Below are positions 18,901-31,569 of a stretch of 64,000 nucleotides of DNA, piece after piece; within the stretch, counting starts at the first letter, position 1, and every line of letters begins with the position of its first letter. The DNA lies in assembly GCF_010015445.1 (NCBI RefSeq), contig NC_053116.1, positions 36,725,285-36,789,284 of the forward strand. The letters are read 5' to 3'. Position numbers and translations under genes: made by a program. This DNA is from Perca fluviatilis (lineage: Eukaryota; Chordata; Actinopteri; Perciformes; Percidae). A model generated the notes under the pieces. It had not been told where the DNA came from. It ran no database searches and saw only the letters and a program-made list of their open reading frames with translations.

Positions 18901-20199
18901 TGCATCACTTTAACACACGTGCACACATGCACACATTTTTTTTTACAGTTTTGCAAGAGTACATTCAGTGGTCAAATACATGCAACTTGTCAATATGGTG
19001 ACACAAGAAATATCCGAATTCACTTGCCCTGTCGCAATATGCAATACATCAATTAATCGCATATTAATCGCAAATAAAAATAAGCTGGAAATTCTTTTAA
19101 TGGAAATTATTATTTTTTCCATTTTATTTATTGTTTTTGATTGTGTTTGGTTTTTATTCAAGTGCATTATTTTGTTAACAGGGACTGAGAGTCCATTTTA
19201 TTGATTTTTTTGTTTGTTTTGTTCATTTATTAAAATGTTTAAAATATTTAAAATGTCTTCTAGTTCCAGTGTTAAATATTCTTTTAGAAATAAAAGTTTA
19301 TTGAGCTTTGAAAAGGTGTACCTGCATTATTATTATTATGCGATTATCATTATATTAGATGAAAATGGTCTCGGAACGACAATGTTATCGTCTATCGCAA
19401 TAATTTATCGTCAAAAAAACAAACAAAAAAGTAAAAAATAAACTAAGAAAAGTACAAGACATTAGTGCAATAATACACAACCATAAAATAAGAAAGTATA
19501 CACAACTTTGAACACAAACGTGAACACACAAGGGTTTACCAAATTGGTTATGACATTTAAAATTTGCATAAATTAATAACAGCTGCTATATGTTAACGTT
19601 AGAAAAGAGTAGACTGGTACCAGAAATGCATCACAAAACAGAAATTTAAAAATAGTTATGACATACCATAATACATCATATAGGCTAATAAAGCCAGGTC
19701 TATGTTGTCACAATGTTTCACTGCTTAGACCTTCAGACTAGTTTTGATAAGGAGGTTAAATTAAGTTTCATTCAAGAGTCATTCAATTTATATTCTTTTG
19801 GCAATTTGTTTGTTTTGACCATTTCTGTATATGTAAAGTAGAGGAAACTTATTCTACTTTGTATATTTTTAGCCAGTTCATATGAGTACCACATCATTAT
19901 GTATATATAAGTGTATTTGTTATATGCAAAGGTAAAAAAAAAAGAATAATAATAATCTCATAGAGTTTCTGAGGTCACAAGGACCCCCAAACACACATCT
20001 CCACTCTCAACATCGGGGATTATTTTCTGAATAAATTACCTACCAACATACAAGAATCAGAAACTGCAAGAAAAACTGACTCTGCAACATCCAACACTTT
20101 GTAATTAGCATTCTGTTATCTCTGATGACATCTGTTTTTCCAACAGATGAATTTAATGTGGATTTTTTTATTTAGTATCTTTTCTTTTATTGTCCATAT
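18901..20199. other. AT-rich intergenic DNA
   Basis: Contains ATTAATCGCA repeat fragments near 19050 and no credible coding. Overlapping short frames at 18943-19441 are AT-rich shadows. Confidence 0.5.
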
Positions 20200-20308
20200 T
20201 ATTAATGTGGATTTGTTATTGTATCATCCTGTTATGATGTATGTGTATGTTGTGTGTGATGTCTTTAAGCTACTGGGTCCTTGAATTCCCCCTTGGGAAT
20301 CAATAAAG

Positions 20309-20309
<1 letters not shown>
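20200..20309 (+). repeat. LINE/SINE 3' tail
   Basis: Ends CCCCTTGGGAATCAATAAAG immediately before a TATC array, the usual 3' end of fish LINE-derived copies. Confidence 0.6.
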
Positions 20310-20363
<54 letters not shown>

Positions 20364-20411
20364 GTAACTATCTACCTATCTATCTATCTACCTACCTACC
20401 TACCTACCTAC

Positions 20412-20478
<67 letters not shown>

Positions 20479-20683
20479 CCTACCTACCTACCTACCTACC
20501 TACCTACCTACCTACCTACCTATCTATCTATCTATCTACCTACCTACCTACCTACCTACCTACCTACCTACCTATCTATCTATCTATCTATCTATCTACC
20601 TACCTACCTACCTACCTACCTACCTACCTACCTACCTATCTATCTATCTACCTACCTACCTACCTACCTACCTACCTACCTAC

Positions 20684-20742
<59 letters not shown>

Positions 20743-20783
20743 CCTATCTACCTACCTACCTACCTACCTACCTACCTACCTAC

Positions 20784-20846
<63 letters not shown>

Positions 20847-20905
20847 CCTATCTATCTATCTATCTACCTATCTATCTACCTACCTATCTATCTATCTATC
20901 TATCT
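20310..20905 (+). repeat. (TATC)n/(TACC)n tetranucleotide array, about 600 bp
   Basis: Alternating blocks of TATC and TACC units after a LINE tail. The blocks of TACC recur in similar lengths, so the array has coarse higher-order structure. Confidence 0.97.
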
Positions 20906-22352
20906 TTACACGAAGGAGTAGGCCTACTTTAATTGCAGCAGGTGGCGCTGTTAGCCTAACAATGGTCCTGGGTGTCTTCTCTTAGGTAATAGCAGCAGTT
21001 CTGTTACACATGGCTCAGTGTGAATCACGGTCAGATTCAAACGAGATTTGTTATTTTGTTATTTAGAATTTGGATTATATTTTTGTTTATTTTACTCAAT
21101 TTGGGGTCATGGCTTAGAAAAGCCATCAGACTGGTATCCAACAAGTTGGGATTGAAACCAAAAGAGTATTTCAGAGACTTTCAAATTGACAATTTGTATT
21201 TTCTTTTTAAAACTGTAAAGTGGGAACATTATGAAACAGACTTTAAATTACTCAATGTGATAATATGAGAACATGGTGGTATATATTAGGAGAGCTTAGT
21301 CCCCATGGATTGATGAATTCATCCCAAAATAGACTTTGACAGTGATGTGTTAAATAACACTAGATGCACATATTCTTTATATTTCATACTGTGAACTTTT
21401 GCACAATCCCTTGTAAATATTTTCCACATTCTGCATAAAAACTGCACACTTCTTTCATTTTAAAACAGATATATTGAACATATTTTGAGTATTTTCTCCT
21501 ATTTCTATTTTAATAATTCTATATTACATTATATGTTTATTGACTTTTGCAGTACGTAGTTTTACTTTTTGTTGTTACACAATATAAAAAAAACAACCTG
21601 ATTCACTGTGGTCAAAATGTCTGGTTGAAATGTTTTAAAATCATCAGAATCAGTTGTTAACAGAACATTATGTGATGTGCACTCTCACTCATCCACTTTC
21701 TTCTATCTAATAACAGACACATCATTATTTAAAAAAATAATAAAATACAGTCTAGACGCAACAGTGATTCACTCATGGACAAAAAGAAGCCAGGCTTGAA
21801 TGGTGGAAATGTCAACAAGACACTTTAATCATCATTGTGGTGCCATTAACTGTGCATCGTATCATCACCAATGTCATTGATGGCAAAATATCTATTTTTT
21901 GAAATTTAAATGTATTATTTGCAATTATGACAAACAACAGCTCATATGGTACAGCTTACAGAAGACAAATAAGATGAGAAGGTCAGATAGTGAAATAACA
22001 TTTAAGTCAAAGAATAAGTTGTCCTTGTCACAAGGAATGTGAAAAATTAAAAATGTACAAGCTGAGCAGTCAAAAAGTACAGTAGTATTATTTAAATAAA
22101 ACAATCAAACTAAATATCAGTAAATTAAATAAATATGGCAAAAAATAAAATCTGGTTACAATCTCATAATCAGGCTACTAGTTAGAAGTCAGGTGGTATT
22201 CCCAAATCAAAATATTGAGTTTTAATTGTTTTTATTAATTTTTCTATAGAAAACTGCAACAGAAACAGAAACCAGTGGTAGAGGTAGAGATGAGGAGGGT
22301 CATAAATCCAGGGTGTTTGCATAACAGTCTAAGAAAGGTAACACGTCTTTTT
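20906..22352. other. Unassigned intergenic DNA
   Basis: AT-rich, apparently low-copy sequence. The plus-strand frame at 21020-21268 (Leu/Ile-rich, 82 residues) has no recognised domain and no splice or promoter support. Confidence 0.45.
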
Positions 22353-22356
22353 TTAA

Positions 22357-23316
22357 AGTGCTCGTATTACGCTTTTTGGCTTTTTTGTGCACGTTTACAA
22401 AGTGAAAAAGCCCCAAATCCCCCCCAAAGGGACTTACCATCTCAACAGAAAACTCTGTTCACAAACTGCTCCAAACAGCTCTACTGTAGTCCAGCCTTTA
22501 CTTCAGAGACAAACGTGGTCACTTTGTAACACACGTTATAATGCTCGCCTAGCTGCTAGCGTGGCACTCCCTCATACTCTGCTTCTGACTGGCTAGTAGT
22601 CCTTACCTAGCTACGGTCAGGACACGCTCTCATACTCTGCTTCTGACTGGCTAGTAGTCCTTACCTAGCTACTGTCAGGGCACGCCCTCATACTCTGCTT
22701 CTGACTGGCTAGTAGTGATTACCTAGCTACTGTTAGGACACGCCCTCATACTCTGCTTCTGACTGGCTAGTAGTCCTTACCTAGCTACTGTCAGGGCACG
22801 CCCTCATACTCTGCTTCTGACTGGCTAGTAGTCCTTACCTAGCTACGGTCAGGACACGCTCTCATACTCTGCTTCTGACTGGCTAGTAGTCCTTACCTAT
22901 ATACTGTCAGGGCACGCCCTCATACTCTGCTTCTGACTGGCTAGTAGTCCTTACCTAGCTACGGTCAGGACACGCTCTCATACTCTGCTTCTGACTGGCT
23001 AGTAGTCCTTACCTAGCTACGGTCAGGACACGCTCTCATACTCTGCTTCTGACTGGCTAGTAGTCCTTACCTAGGTACTGTCAGGACACGCCCTCATACT
23101 CTGCTTCTGACTGGCTAGTAGTCCTTACCTAGCTACTGAGCATGTGCGACTCCCAACAAAGATGTTACAGAAGTGAGATGTCTCACTCTGTAGCTAAAAC
23201 AGATAGCTCAACACACAGGGTGAAAAGAGGAGCTGCAGCAATGTGCAGTACAACAAAAATATGATATAACCTCTAAATACAATTATGAACCTGAAAATGA
23301 GCATGATATAAGCACT
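22357..23316. mobile_element. TTAA-target MITE (family D), copy 2, 10-unit VNTR
   Basis: Inverse orientation of 10736-11327. TTAA at 22353-22356 and 23317-23320. Ten 58-bp units (core GCTTCTGACTGGCTAGTAGT) lie at about 22566-23140 against three in copy 1. This explains the length difference. Units alternate subtly (TACGGTCAGGACACGCTCT versus TACTGTCAGGGCACGCCCT). Confidence 0.9.
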
Positions 23317-23475
23317 TTAAATCGTTTCAATGAGCCCTGAACTGTGCATCCGATTTTTTCCATTCAAACTATTGAATACCAGTTTATATGCACACTTGTA
23401 GCCTCTTTTTCCATATATTACAGCACACCAAAAAGCCAGATCTGATGTTTCTGGAATAAAGAATGTGATTGGTAG

Positions 23476-23476
<1 letters not shown>

Positions 23477-23514
<38 letters not shown>
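23477..23514 (+). repeat. (AC)n microsatellite
   Basis: 19 AC units. The Cys/Val-rich minus frame across it is spurious. Confidence 0.97.
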
Positions 23515-23516
<2 letters not shown>

Positions 23517-24246
23517 CACAGACGTCACACTGTGGGTCTTTTGATTTATCGTCACAGTGGCAGATGCTGGTTTCAGCCTGCTGACTGTTTCTCTTCATGC
23601 TGACAGACACAAGCCCTCACGCTACAGGTGGACACATCAGTTATTTCATACTGCTGCTGTCTAAGCAGTGATGCAGGGGTATAGTAAAAATGAGGCTTTA
23701 GAAGAAGAGTCTTCTAGCCATAAAGCTAGGGGAAACCACTGAGAGGGGAGAAATAAATGACCCATGTTGTCCCATGGTTCGGAGGACTGGTTGGAGACGT
23801 CGGCTATCAATGAGGCGAGACGCCTTCGATGAAGTCACATTTGAATAGGAATGGTAAAACCCATTATGCGGGTGAGTAAACAGAGGTGTGAATCTGCATT
23901 ACTCAAATCAGCTCATCATGAATTGTAATGATGGAGTCACTTTTTCTCATATATCTGCAGCCCTGGGTAAGATAAAATCCCCCACCCCTCCTGCTCAGTT
24001 TAATTAAAAGCTTCTTCTCTTCCATCTTTTATTGATCCCAGGGACATCATTATTCTACTCTTAGATATAGACGCACAGCCCTGTGGGTTTTATTAGCCGG
24101 TGGTGGTACAGGGTTTGGATGGATCGGTGCTGTATGGATTTCACTCAGGGGTCAAATTCTGAATAAATTATATATTGGGTTAATAAGTCATGCTCGCTTG
24201 TCTTTTCTTGTCAAGTTGTTGATATAGTTCTGTGGGGAGAGATTGT
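23515..24246. other. Low-copy sequence, possible conserved non-coding DNA
   Basis: Balanced composition without repeats seen elsewhere in the window (TGAATTGTAATGATGG, CAGTTTAATTAAAAGC motifs near 23920-24010). No coding. Conservation cannot be tested here. Confidence 0.3.
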
Positions 24247-24254
24247 TTGGTTGG

Positions 24255-24864
24255 CAGGGGCGATCCTAGGATCAGACCTTCAGGGGGGCTCAGCCCCTAA
24301 TGTAACACGGATACAGTGCCCCCGCCCCCCCCCTTTGACACTATTAACACCATGATGGAACTAAACATGACCCTTCATAAGTCACAGTAATAACAACCAA
24401 TTTGATACAATGTTCTAACTTTCAGCAATTTTAGATGCTTACGTTTCAATTTGGGTTCTAATCTGCGCCATGAAATGACCAACTTCTTCTCTGGGGACTA
24501 CCGATGTTAAACTTCACAGCCGTCTCCTGCTCTCCCTGTGACAGATCAGATAGAGACTCAGCCAAAGGCGGGAGTCTGGCACGACCTCCTCTGATTGGCC
24601 AACACTACGTTTCTGTTAATCCTTTTCCTTGACTGGGTTACAGGTGCGTATCGGCGACAGACTCACAGGATATTAAACCAGTTTCAAGCCCTTTTAACCT
24701 GTAATTGTTCTTCTGTCACTAACAGACAAGTTTGCAAACTCTCACTTGAAGCATTAACATTTATTTAAAAAATATACATATTTCAGTATTATAATGTTTA
24801 GGGGGGCTGAGATGAAATTTAGGGGGTCTTGAGCCACCTTAAAAAGGGTCTAAAATCGCCAATG
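24255..24864. mobile_element. hAT-type MITE, 610 bp
   Basis: Starts CAGGGGCGATCCTAG, ends with the related inverse CTAAAATCGCCAATG. Flanked by ttggttgg (24247-24254) and gtggttgg (24865-24872), 7/8 identical. Internal GGGGGGCTGAG motifs near both ends. No coding. Confidence 0.75.
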
Positions 24865-26480
24865 GTGGTTGGTAACCCCTAAAGTGAATGTCCTCCTTTT
24901 TCATGCTGTGTACATACTTAGTATAATGTTTGCTAAGATGTTCACCATATCAAATATATATGGTGATGTCAAATGTATATGAATGTTTAAGGAGCAATAT
25001 ATAATACTCACAGCCAACGTTTAAAATGGGTACTGCAGTCCAAATTCAAAATACTGGAGATAGTTTGACATGGGTTTCCAGGTTGCCGATGTCAGGGTTA
25101 GCTACAGTATATGCTGGCTATGTCAATGATCATAGATATATACATACAGGGCGTGGGATTTCCCCTTCCTGGTCTATATATATCCCTGCCTCACCTGAAT
25201 TATTTTTACCCGCGGTGGGGACAAAATCGTTCCCCCCCTCAAAGTGATCAATGCTACTTCCGGACATTATATACCTAAAATAGAAGTATTTTCAACTTAG
25301 TAAAGCGCTGTAACGTGAGCTAGCGATAGAACAGCACTTGCTGGTTGTATTTAGCCGCTACAGAGCTCTGGGATGCCGGCTACCAGCGGCAGGTGTTTAG
25401 CCGCCAATAGGTGACTGTGAGCCGGCTACAGGCACCGCCAGATGACGGTGCTTTCAGGGGCCATAGAAGTTGAGTTTAGCCTGAAAAAGTGAGCGTTATG
25501 CGGCGATGACAGTTAAGTTTAGACACCAAAATCATGTTTTGGATTAAAACCCTCGAGGAACAAACAAGCGTTTCCTGGGGGAAAGTATTATGTTTTAGCC
25601 ACAAAGTGAACTCCGCTCCCTGGCTTGAAAGCCCTGTGTTTTATTTCATTTTAAGATTATTTTCCATTAAATATTGAAGTTCACACATTAGTGTTTTGGC
25701 ATGGCTGGCTGAGTAGCACTATATTGGAAGGGGGATTTAATTCTTGCATGTTTTGTCAAAAAACAGAGTTAACAAAGTTAAATTGCATGTTTCCATTATG
25801 AGGAAGTCAAACTTGCGATTTCTGTGATAGGTCTGTCACTGTGGTTGTTGCCGAGATAACGTTAGCCCGCTTCTCCGGTAACGTTAGCAGTTAGCGTGTG
25901 TTATAGCATAACGGCGTTAGCCAGCACCAGTCAGGATCATTTCTCCAGCTGTGTGTCTCAATTTGTTTTAGCGTGTAACTAACTCGAGTACTCAATCCTA
26001 TCACGGAAGTAAACTTAGAAGCTTAGAAACGTTTTTGCCGTATGTGCCACTGAGCAACTCTCGTAGGAATGAACGGGGCTCTGCATCAAACTCTGTAACC
26101 ATGTCTTATTATGCATCCGTGATCTGCACTCTCCGCGTATATGCAGCCGGGGAATGACTGTAACGGCACTGTAGCGGCACTTTCTACCTATATATAGTAT
26201 AATTGTGATCACAACTGTACGGAAGTCTTGACAGCTCGTTTAAAGGCACAGTTTCTGAATATGGGCTGTGAATTTCTCTCAGCGTTTTGATGCTTTATAA
26301 TCAAAAAAGACCACAGAAATCTCACTATTTACATGTGGGACCTTTAAGAACCAGACTTGAATATTACTGGCTGTCTGTACGGTAAATGTAGGGCAATACT
26401 TTTCACAGCACTCCTTTGGTCTGATTTGGGAAACGTAAAGTAACAGCCGTATGTTTATCAGACATTCTCAGATAAACCTG
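24865..26480. other. Repeat-derived intergenic DNA
   Basis: Holds a copy (25440-25640) of a family marked by ACAGTTAAGTTTAG, also present at 35890-36020 and 45050-45300. Many ACGTTAGC motifs. No gene seen. Confidence 0.4.
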
Positions 26481-27474
26481 AAATAGTACGGCGCAAGGAA
26501 GAGCAGCTTTATTTGCACAGCACATTTCAGCAACAACGCAATTTAAAGTGCTTTACATAAAACGTTAAAGAGCGGTTAAAAACTATTAAAAACATTTGTT
26601 AAAGAGACTATAAAAACAGCTTGAATAGAATAAGACAGGTATGAAATACAAGAATCAAAGTTACAGGGCAGTGTAAGAAATGAACGATTACCTAAAAAAA
26701 GGTAGCATCAAACAGAAAAGCAGTTATGTCGTCAGCGGTATCTGGGCTGCATCATGCCGTGAAATGAAAACGTCTGTAGTACAAATTGATATAAAGCAGT
26801 TTGAACAACCCACATCAAGACATGGCACTCAAGATGAAAAATACAGATTCACTATAAGGTGTCAATAGAAGTAGTTGAGTCAAGTCAATGTATTTATAGA
26901 GCACATTTAAAACCAACCTAGGCTGAACAAAGTGCTGTACAAAGTTATATTATGCTATAAAAACAAAGGAAGACAATACAAATATAGACACAATGAACAT
27001 CATACAAACAACAGACTTCTATACAAATGTCCCTAAACTCAATCATACGCCAAAGAATAAAAATGGGTTTGAAGACTAGACTTAAAGATCTCGGCAGTAG
27101 GGGAGGACCTAATATGAATGGGAAGTTTGTTCCAGAGTCTCGGGGGCCACAACGGAGAAGATCACCCTTTGTTTTCATCCGAGACTGTGAAAGAGCTAAA
27201 AGGAACTGATTAGACCATCTTAGGTTCCTGGAGGAGTGATGTAGGGTAAGGAGATCAGCAATATACAGTATAAAGGGGCCATCCATGTAATGCCTTAAAA
27301 ACAAGTACAGTCAATACGAGACAAAATAAGAATAACAGTCTCCAAGTCCTTACGACAGAGGAAGGATCTTAGTTGAGTTGAGAAGTTGATAGACAAGCTG
27401 CACAAAGTTATTGTAACTAAAAATGGAAATACGGGGCACCGCTGTATATGTTTAATGACACAAAACGTAGTAGG
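26481..27474. repeat. Two fish-type tail repeats
   Basis: CAGCTTTATTTGCACAGCAC...AAAGTGCTTTACATAAAA (26500-26560) and a related AATGTATTTATAGAGCAC...AAAGTGCTGTAC copy (26885-26945). These are diverged dispersed repeats often seen in fish LINE-derived tails. Frames at 26680-27304 are not credible genes. Confidence 0.4.
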
Positions 27475-27790
27475 GCAGTGGTGGCCTAAAGGGCAGCGGT
27501 GACCTAAAGGTTAGAGACCGGGAGGTTCGTCGGTTCAATCCCCAGACAGACAGGATAAAATCTGGGTGGGGAAAGTGAAAGAACAGCGCTTGTCCCTCCC
27601 TCATTACCACCACTGAGGTGCCCTTGAGCAAGGCCCTTAACCTCCAACCGCTCCAGTGGAGCTGCTCAGTGGCCAGCAGATCAGACTGTGGTTGTACTGG
27701 GCAGCTTCCAGCTTGCAGGCGTTCCTGCAGAAGAGAGGTTGCCTCTCAGTGAACCTTCCCTGAATAAATGAAGGTTAAATAAATAAAATA
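27475..27790 (+). repeat. tRNA-derived SINE
   Basis: A-box-like GACCTAAAGGTTAGAGACC at about 27511-27529 and B-box CGGTTCAATCCCC at 27531-27543. A conserved body GAGCAAGGCCCTTAACC and an AAATAAATAAAATAAAT tail follow. The first 18 bp of the head are partly duplicated. A 3' fragment recurs at 62176-62235. Confidence 0.8.
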
Positions 27791-27904
27791 AATACACTAC
27801 ACAATGCCACTTCTTGTACCAGAAGATGCAGTACTGAAAACGATATGTTTGGAAGAGTCTGTTTAGAATCATTAAGGTAGTTTCAGTTCAATGGATGCAT
27901 TTAA

Positions 27905-28484
27905 AGATCCCATGGCATGAAAATTTCACTTTAATATGAGTTCCCCCAGCCTGCCTGTGGTCCCTCAGTGGCTAGAAATGGCGATAGGTGTAAACCGAGC
28001 CCTGGGTATCCTGCTCTCCTTTGAGAAAATGAAAGCTCAGATGGGCCGATCTGGAATCTTCTCCTTATGAGGTCATAAGGAGCAAGGTTACCTCCCCTTT
28101 CTCTGCTTTGCCCACCCAGAGAATTTGACCCCCCCATGAGAGAGAGAGAGACATCATGGCTTTCAAACGAGCAAAGTGGCAGTTGGTCAGTTGGACATCC
28201 TAAGGAAAGCCCATTGTGGGACTGGCTCTAGTGGCTGTAATTCTGCACCAAGGCTGAATTTCGGGAAAGAGACTTCAGATACAGTATTAGGGGACCACTA
28301 AGGTCTATATAAAAGAGACTTCAGATACAGTATTAGGGGACCACTAAGGTCTATATAAAAGAGACTTCAGATACAGTATTAGGGGACCACTAAGGTCTAT
28401 ATAAAAGAGACATCAGATACAGTATTATGGGACCACTAAGGTCTATATAAAAGCATCCAAGGAGCACCATGTCATAAAATGTCA
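27905..28484. mobile_element. TTAA-target MITE (family E), copy 2, 4-unit VNTR
   Basis: Inverse orientation of 15901-17006. TTAA at 27901-27904 and 28485-28488. Four 46-bp units near 28270-28450. It holds an extra segment of about 90 bp (28128-28215) absent from copy 1. Confidence 0.85.
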
Positions 28485-29830
28485 TTAAATACTTTATTGT
28501 GACGCACTACATATTTCAATCAGGAGAGACTTCGTTGCAAATATGCAAAGGTTTATTTGTACATATGCCCAATATGAAATGTACAGAGTCTTTGGAGATT
28601 AGACTCCATCGTTATAAAAATAATTTTAAAGGGGTAGAGAAGCCAAGGCATATCCACCCCGATGGAGTCTAGACACTGGTGGTGGTGGTGGTGGTGAAGG
28701 AGCCAGAAGACCGGACTGAAGGACCCGACGGGTGCCGTGGGTGACGATGACTGGACGTGGAAGGAGAGGAGGAGGAGGGTGGCGCGCTTTGCCTGAAATG
28801 ACAGCTGATAGCAGCAGAGAGAAGAAGAGAATTAAAGCAGGGATGCCATGCTGTGAAAAGATGTGTTTTTTTGTGTGCTATGTATTCACCACCTTCAAGC
28901 TCCCCCTATTATTCCAAAGAATATCTTCATGAAGATATCAGATCAGAAAGAAATACTTCACTTCCAGTCGCCTGGCTCTGTCTTATGTGGGGGATTTTAA
29001 TGCCAAAATAATAATAATTTAGATGTATCTCCTCTTTACAAACCCAATGTTACAAAACAAAGGAGCTATGACATGAATAAGATAATAATAATCTTTTACG
29101 AATGCGCAAAGCCCTGGGATTATACATTGTTAATGGACAGAGAAAAGTCTCACTGATAACACCAATGAATTTAACAACACTAACATCTAAAAAACATGAT
29201 AGATAACTTTCTATGTAACCAATAAACAAAGATAGCATAAATCAGGCCACTAAATATTGTATTATATAATTTATTTATGAAATTGGCAAAATAAAGAGGC
29301 CCCAAATAACCCAAACAACAAAAAAAATGGTTTGACAGTGAATGTTTTAAACTGCATTAGTTTTAACAAGAAGTACCTAATGAACTAGCAGTGTAGCCAT
29401 AGCACAACATCAGTAGAACATGGTGCCTCAAAAACTACAGAGAATGAGAGGAAACCAAACAAATTCTCTGTTTCATTTATGATCTCTAATTTACTGTCAA
29501 CCCTGAAAAATTAAACCATAACTTAAAGACGTGTCTGTGTTTGGATGAACCATCCTTTCCCATTATTGCATTTTCCAATTTCCTTTGTGCACCTTAATTC
29601 AGTTCCAGTGGTCTTGAGTGAGATCATTATTCACCAGTCTCAAGGTGATACTAAAAATGCAAATTTCCCCATCCAAGTCATTCATTAAAATCCCCGCAAA
29701 CATAAACTAGTTTTCCCATGGCGCTGCAGGAACAAATACAATCCAGACTTCCCTTATACTAATGGTAGTGTGTGTGTATATATATATATATATATACCAG
29801 GTGAGCTGCCAAGGCGCCCGTGAATACATT
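28485..29830. other. Unassigned intergenic DNA
   Basis: A (GGT)n run at 28679-28695, (TA)n at 29778-29796 and a SINE-head fragment (CCAGGTGAGCTGCCAAGGCG) at about 29797-29817. No gene recognised. Confidence 0.45.
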
Positions 29831-29850
29831 TTCGTACGATATCGTACGAA
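29831..29850. repeat. Perfect 20-bp palindrome
   Basis: TTCGTACGATATCGTACGAA is its own reverse complement. It directly abuts element M at 29851. Confidence 0.95.
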
Positions 29851-30410
29851 CTAGGGCTGGGCAAAATATCGATATTATATTTATTTATTTATTTATGAAC
29901 ATTTATTAGAGGATCAGCCCCATGAGATGCAACATCTCGTTTTCATGGGGGTCCTCCGGATCATGTATAGAGCAACGCCGATATATGAGACTAGTTATCG
30001 TTTTAAATGTTTGGATATCATAATATGACAAACGTGTTGTCTTTTCCTGGTTTTAATTAAAGGCTGCATTACATAAAAGCAGACCCGTCGCCAGACCTCA
30101 GTCTTAAGGGGGGCATATGAAATACATGGGAGGGCACAATTATTATTAGCGTACAGTACGTATATTTATAATAATCATATACTCTTGTTATACTATTCGC
30201 ACGTAATCATCACGTTAAACATAACCAACAGCAATATGACCAGGAAGCCTATATAGCCTACAACACATTAGCCTACATAGAAGCAATGTTATGAATATCC
30301 ATAAAACACTTGACTATACAACATATTAGATGTAACACCAGAAGCATCTCAAACATTGCATTTTAAAGCAGTCAACAGAAGGATATACATTGCTATGCAT
30401 GTGCCATGAG

Positions 30411-30421
30411 ACACACACGCA

Positions 30422-30486
<65 letters not shown>
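30411..30486 (+). repeat. (ACGC)n(AC)n microsatellite
   Basis: ACGC units followed by pure AC inside the hAT element. The His/Thr-rich frame here is spurious. Confidence 0.97.
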
Positions 30487-30488
<2 letters not shown>

Positions 30489-30735
30489 TGAACCTACCGA
30501 TACCTTGAGTGGAGGCAGCATGTCCTCTCTTCAGTCCCTCCTGTCATTTGAAGCTGCATGCTTATTTAAGCCCTTGTCTGTAAATCTTAAACCCCTTAAT
30601 GAAGAAGGTCGCGTCCGATGATACAGATGTGAATTTCCTGCAGGCATAACAAAATGCGGAGTCCTTTTCCACCAAGTAGCCTACGCAAGCTAGTCCCTGT
30701 TCAAATACCAGCTAGAGGAAAATTATCGTTTTTTT

Positions 30736-31026
30736 TTAACCAAACATTTTGACTGGATATTTCCTCAACACAACCTGTTTGGGTTTGTCCGTCACACCCC
30801 CTGATTCAACAGTTAGTTGTGGCCCAAATGCTGCCCCAGTCGCAGTTGCACTTGACCTGCAGGTCCTGCCAGGCCCAGGGTCGGGCTCCACGGAGCTACT
30901 AGCATCAGGCTCAGACTGTCGTCCAGGGGCTCCTTCTCCAACGACAACATCAGGAGGCGTCGGTGTCGTATCCAATTTGGCAGAGGAGAATGTTGGTGGG
31001 CTTTTCAACTACTTACGGATATCCAT
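30736..31026 (-). pseudogene. hAT-associated ORF remnant (MDIRK start)
   Basis: ATG at 31026 gives MDIRK, then TAG, then an open Ser/Pro/Thr-rich frame of about 90 residues ending near KPKQVVLRKYPVKMFG. MDIRK-F/Y starts followed by a disordered lead and a zinc-finger are typical of TTF/ZMYM-type hAT transposases in fish. That identity is from memory. GTAAGT overlaps the stop and could be a donor site instead of a mutation. Confidence 0.45.
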
Positions 31027-31569
31027 GACGAACTGAAGCGAGTAAGCCGGCGAAAACTCATCCAGCTTTCAAAAATGTGCGGTAACTGTTGAGCGGCTAC
31101 ACTGACGTAGGCTACGTCACGTCGTAGCCTAACTTTCTTTTTAGTAAGGCCGTGATAGGCTGTTGTGTAGATTCCCATCAATCAAACAAAAATCACACCA
31201 TTGTTTATTTATATTTTTAATGTTTTAATGATAAAGAATGCAACATTAATGCAACACAAAATTAGCAACTATGATAATATAAAATTAAAGTAATTTTTTT
31301 AAGAGGTCTGTGCCTCAAGTGGGGGGGCACAAGCATTTTTGGGGGCGGGCCCGGCCCCCTATGGCCCGCCCATAGCGACGGGTGTGCATAAAATTGATGT
31401 TATTTTCTGAGCTCACCAGAACTTTCTAGCTGTTCTTTTATTTGCCTTTACCCACTTAATCATTATATCCAGTTTACTTATGATTATTTCTTCAAAATGT
31501 CATTGTGTAAATATTTTGTGAAAGCACCATTTGTCAACCCGACATTATCTCCACGTCGCCGAGCCCTAG

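Larger units (their letters stand above)
30080..31386 (-). mobile_element. hAT element, 1.3 kb, internally deleted
   Basis: Ends CAGACCCGTCGC and GCGACGGGTGTG (11/12 inverted match). Flanked by cataaaag (30072-30079) and cataaaat (31387-31394), 7/8. Carries a broken N-terminal coding fragment on the minus strand and an ACGC/AC repeat at 30411-30486. Confidence 0.8.
29851..31569. mobile_element. Element M (TAGGGCTGGGC type) with nested hAT
   Basis: Left end CTAGGGCTGGGCAAAATATC and right end GCCGAGCCCTAG are short inverted repeats resembling family I. The hAT element at 30080-31386 splits it. No clear target duplication. Confidence 0.6.

Noticed and set aside
27475..27543. Functional tRNA gene
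   Set aside because: A and B boxes are present but no cloverleaf; it continues into a SINE body and A-rich tail. The same holds for 45491-45657 and 62854-63211.
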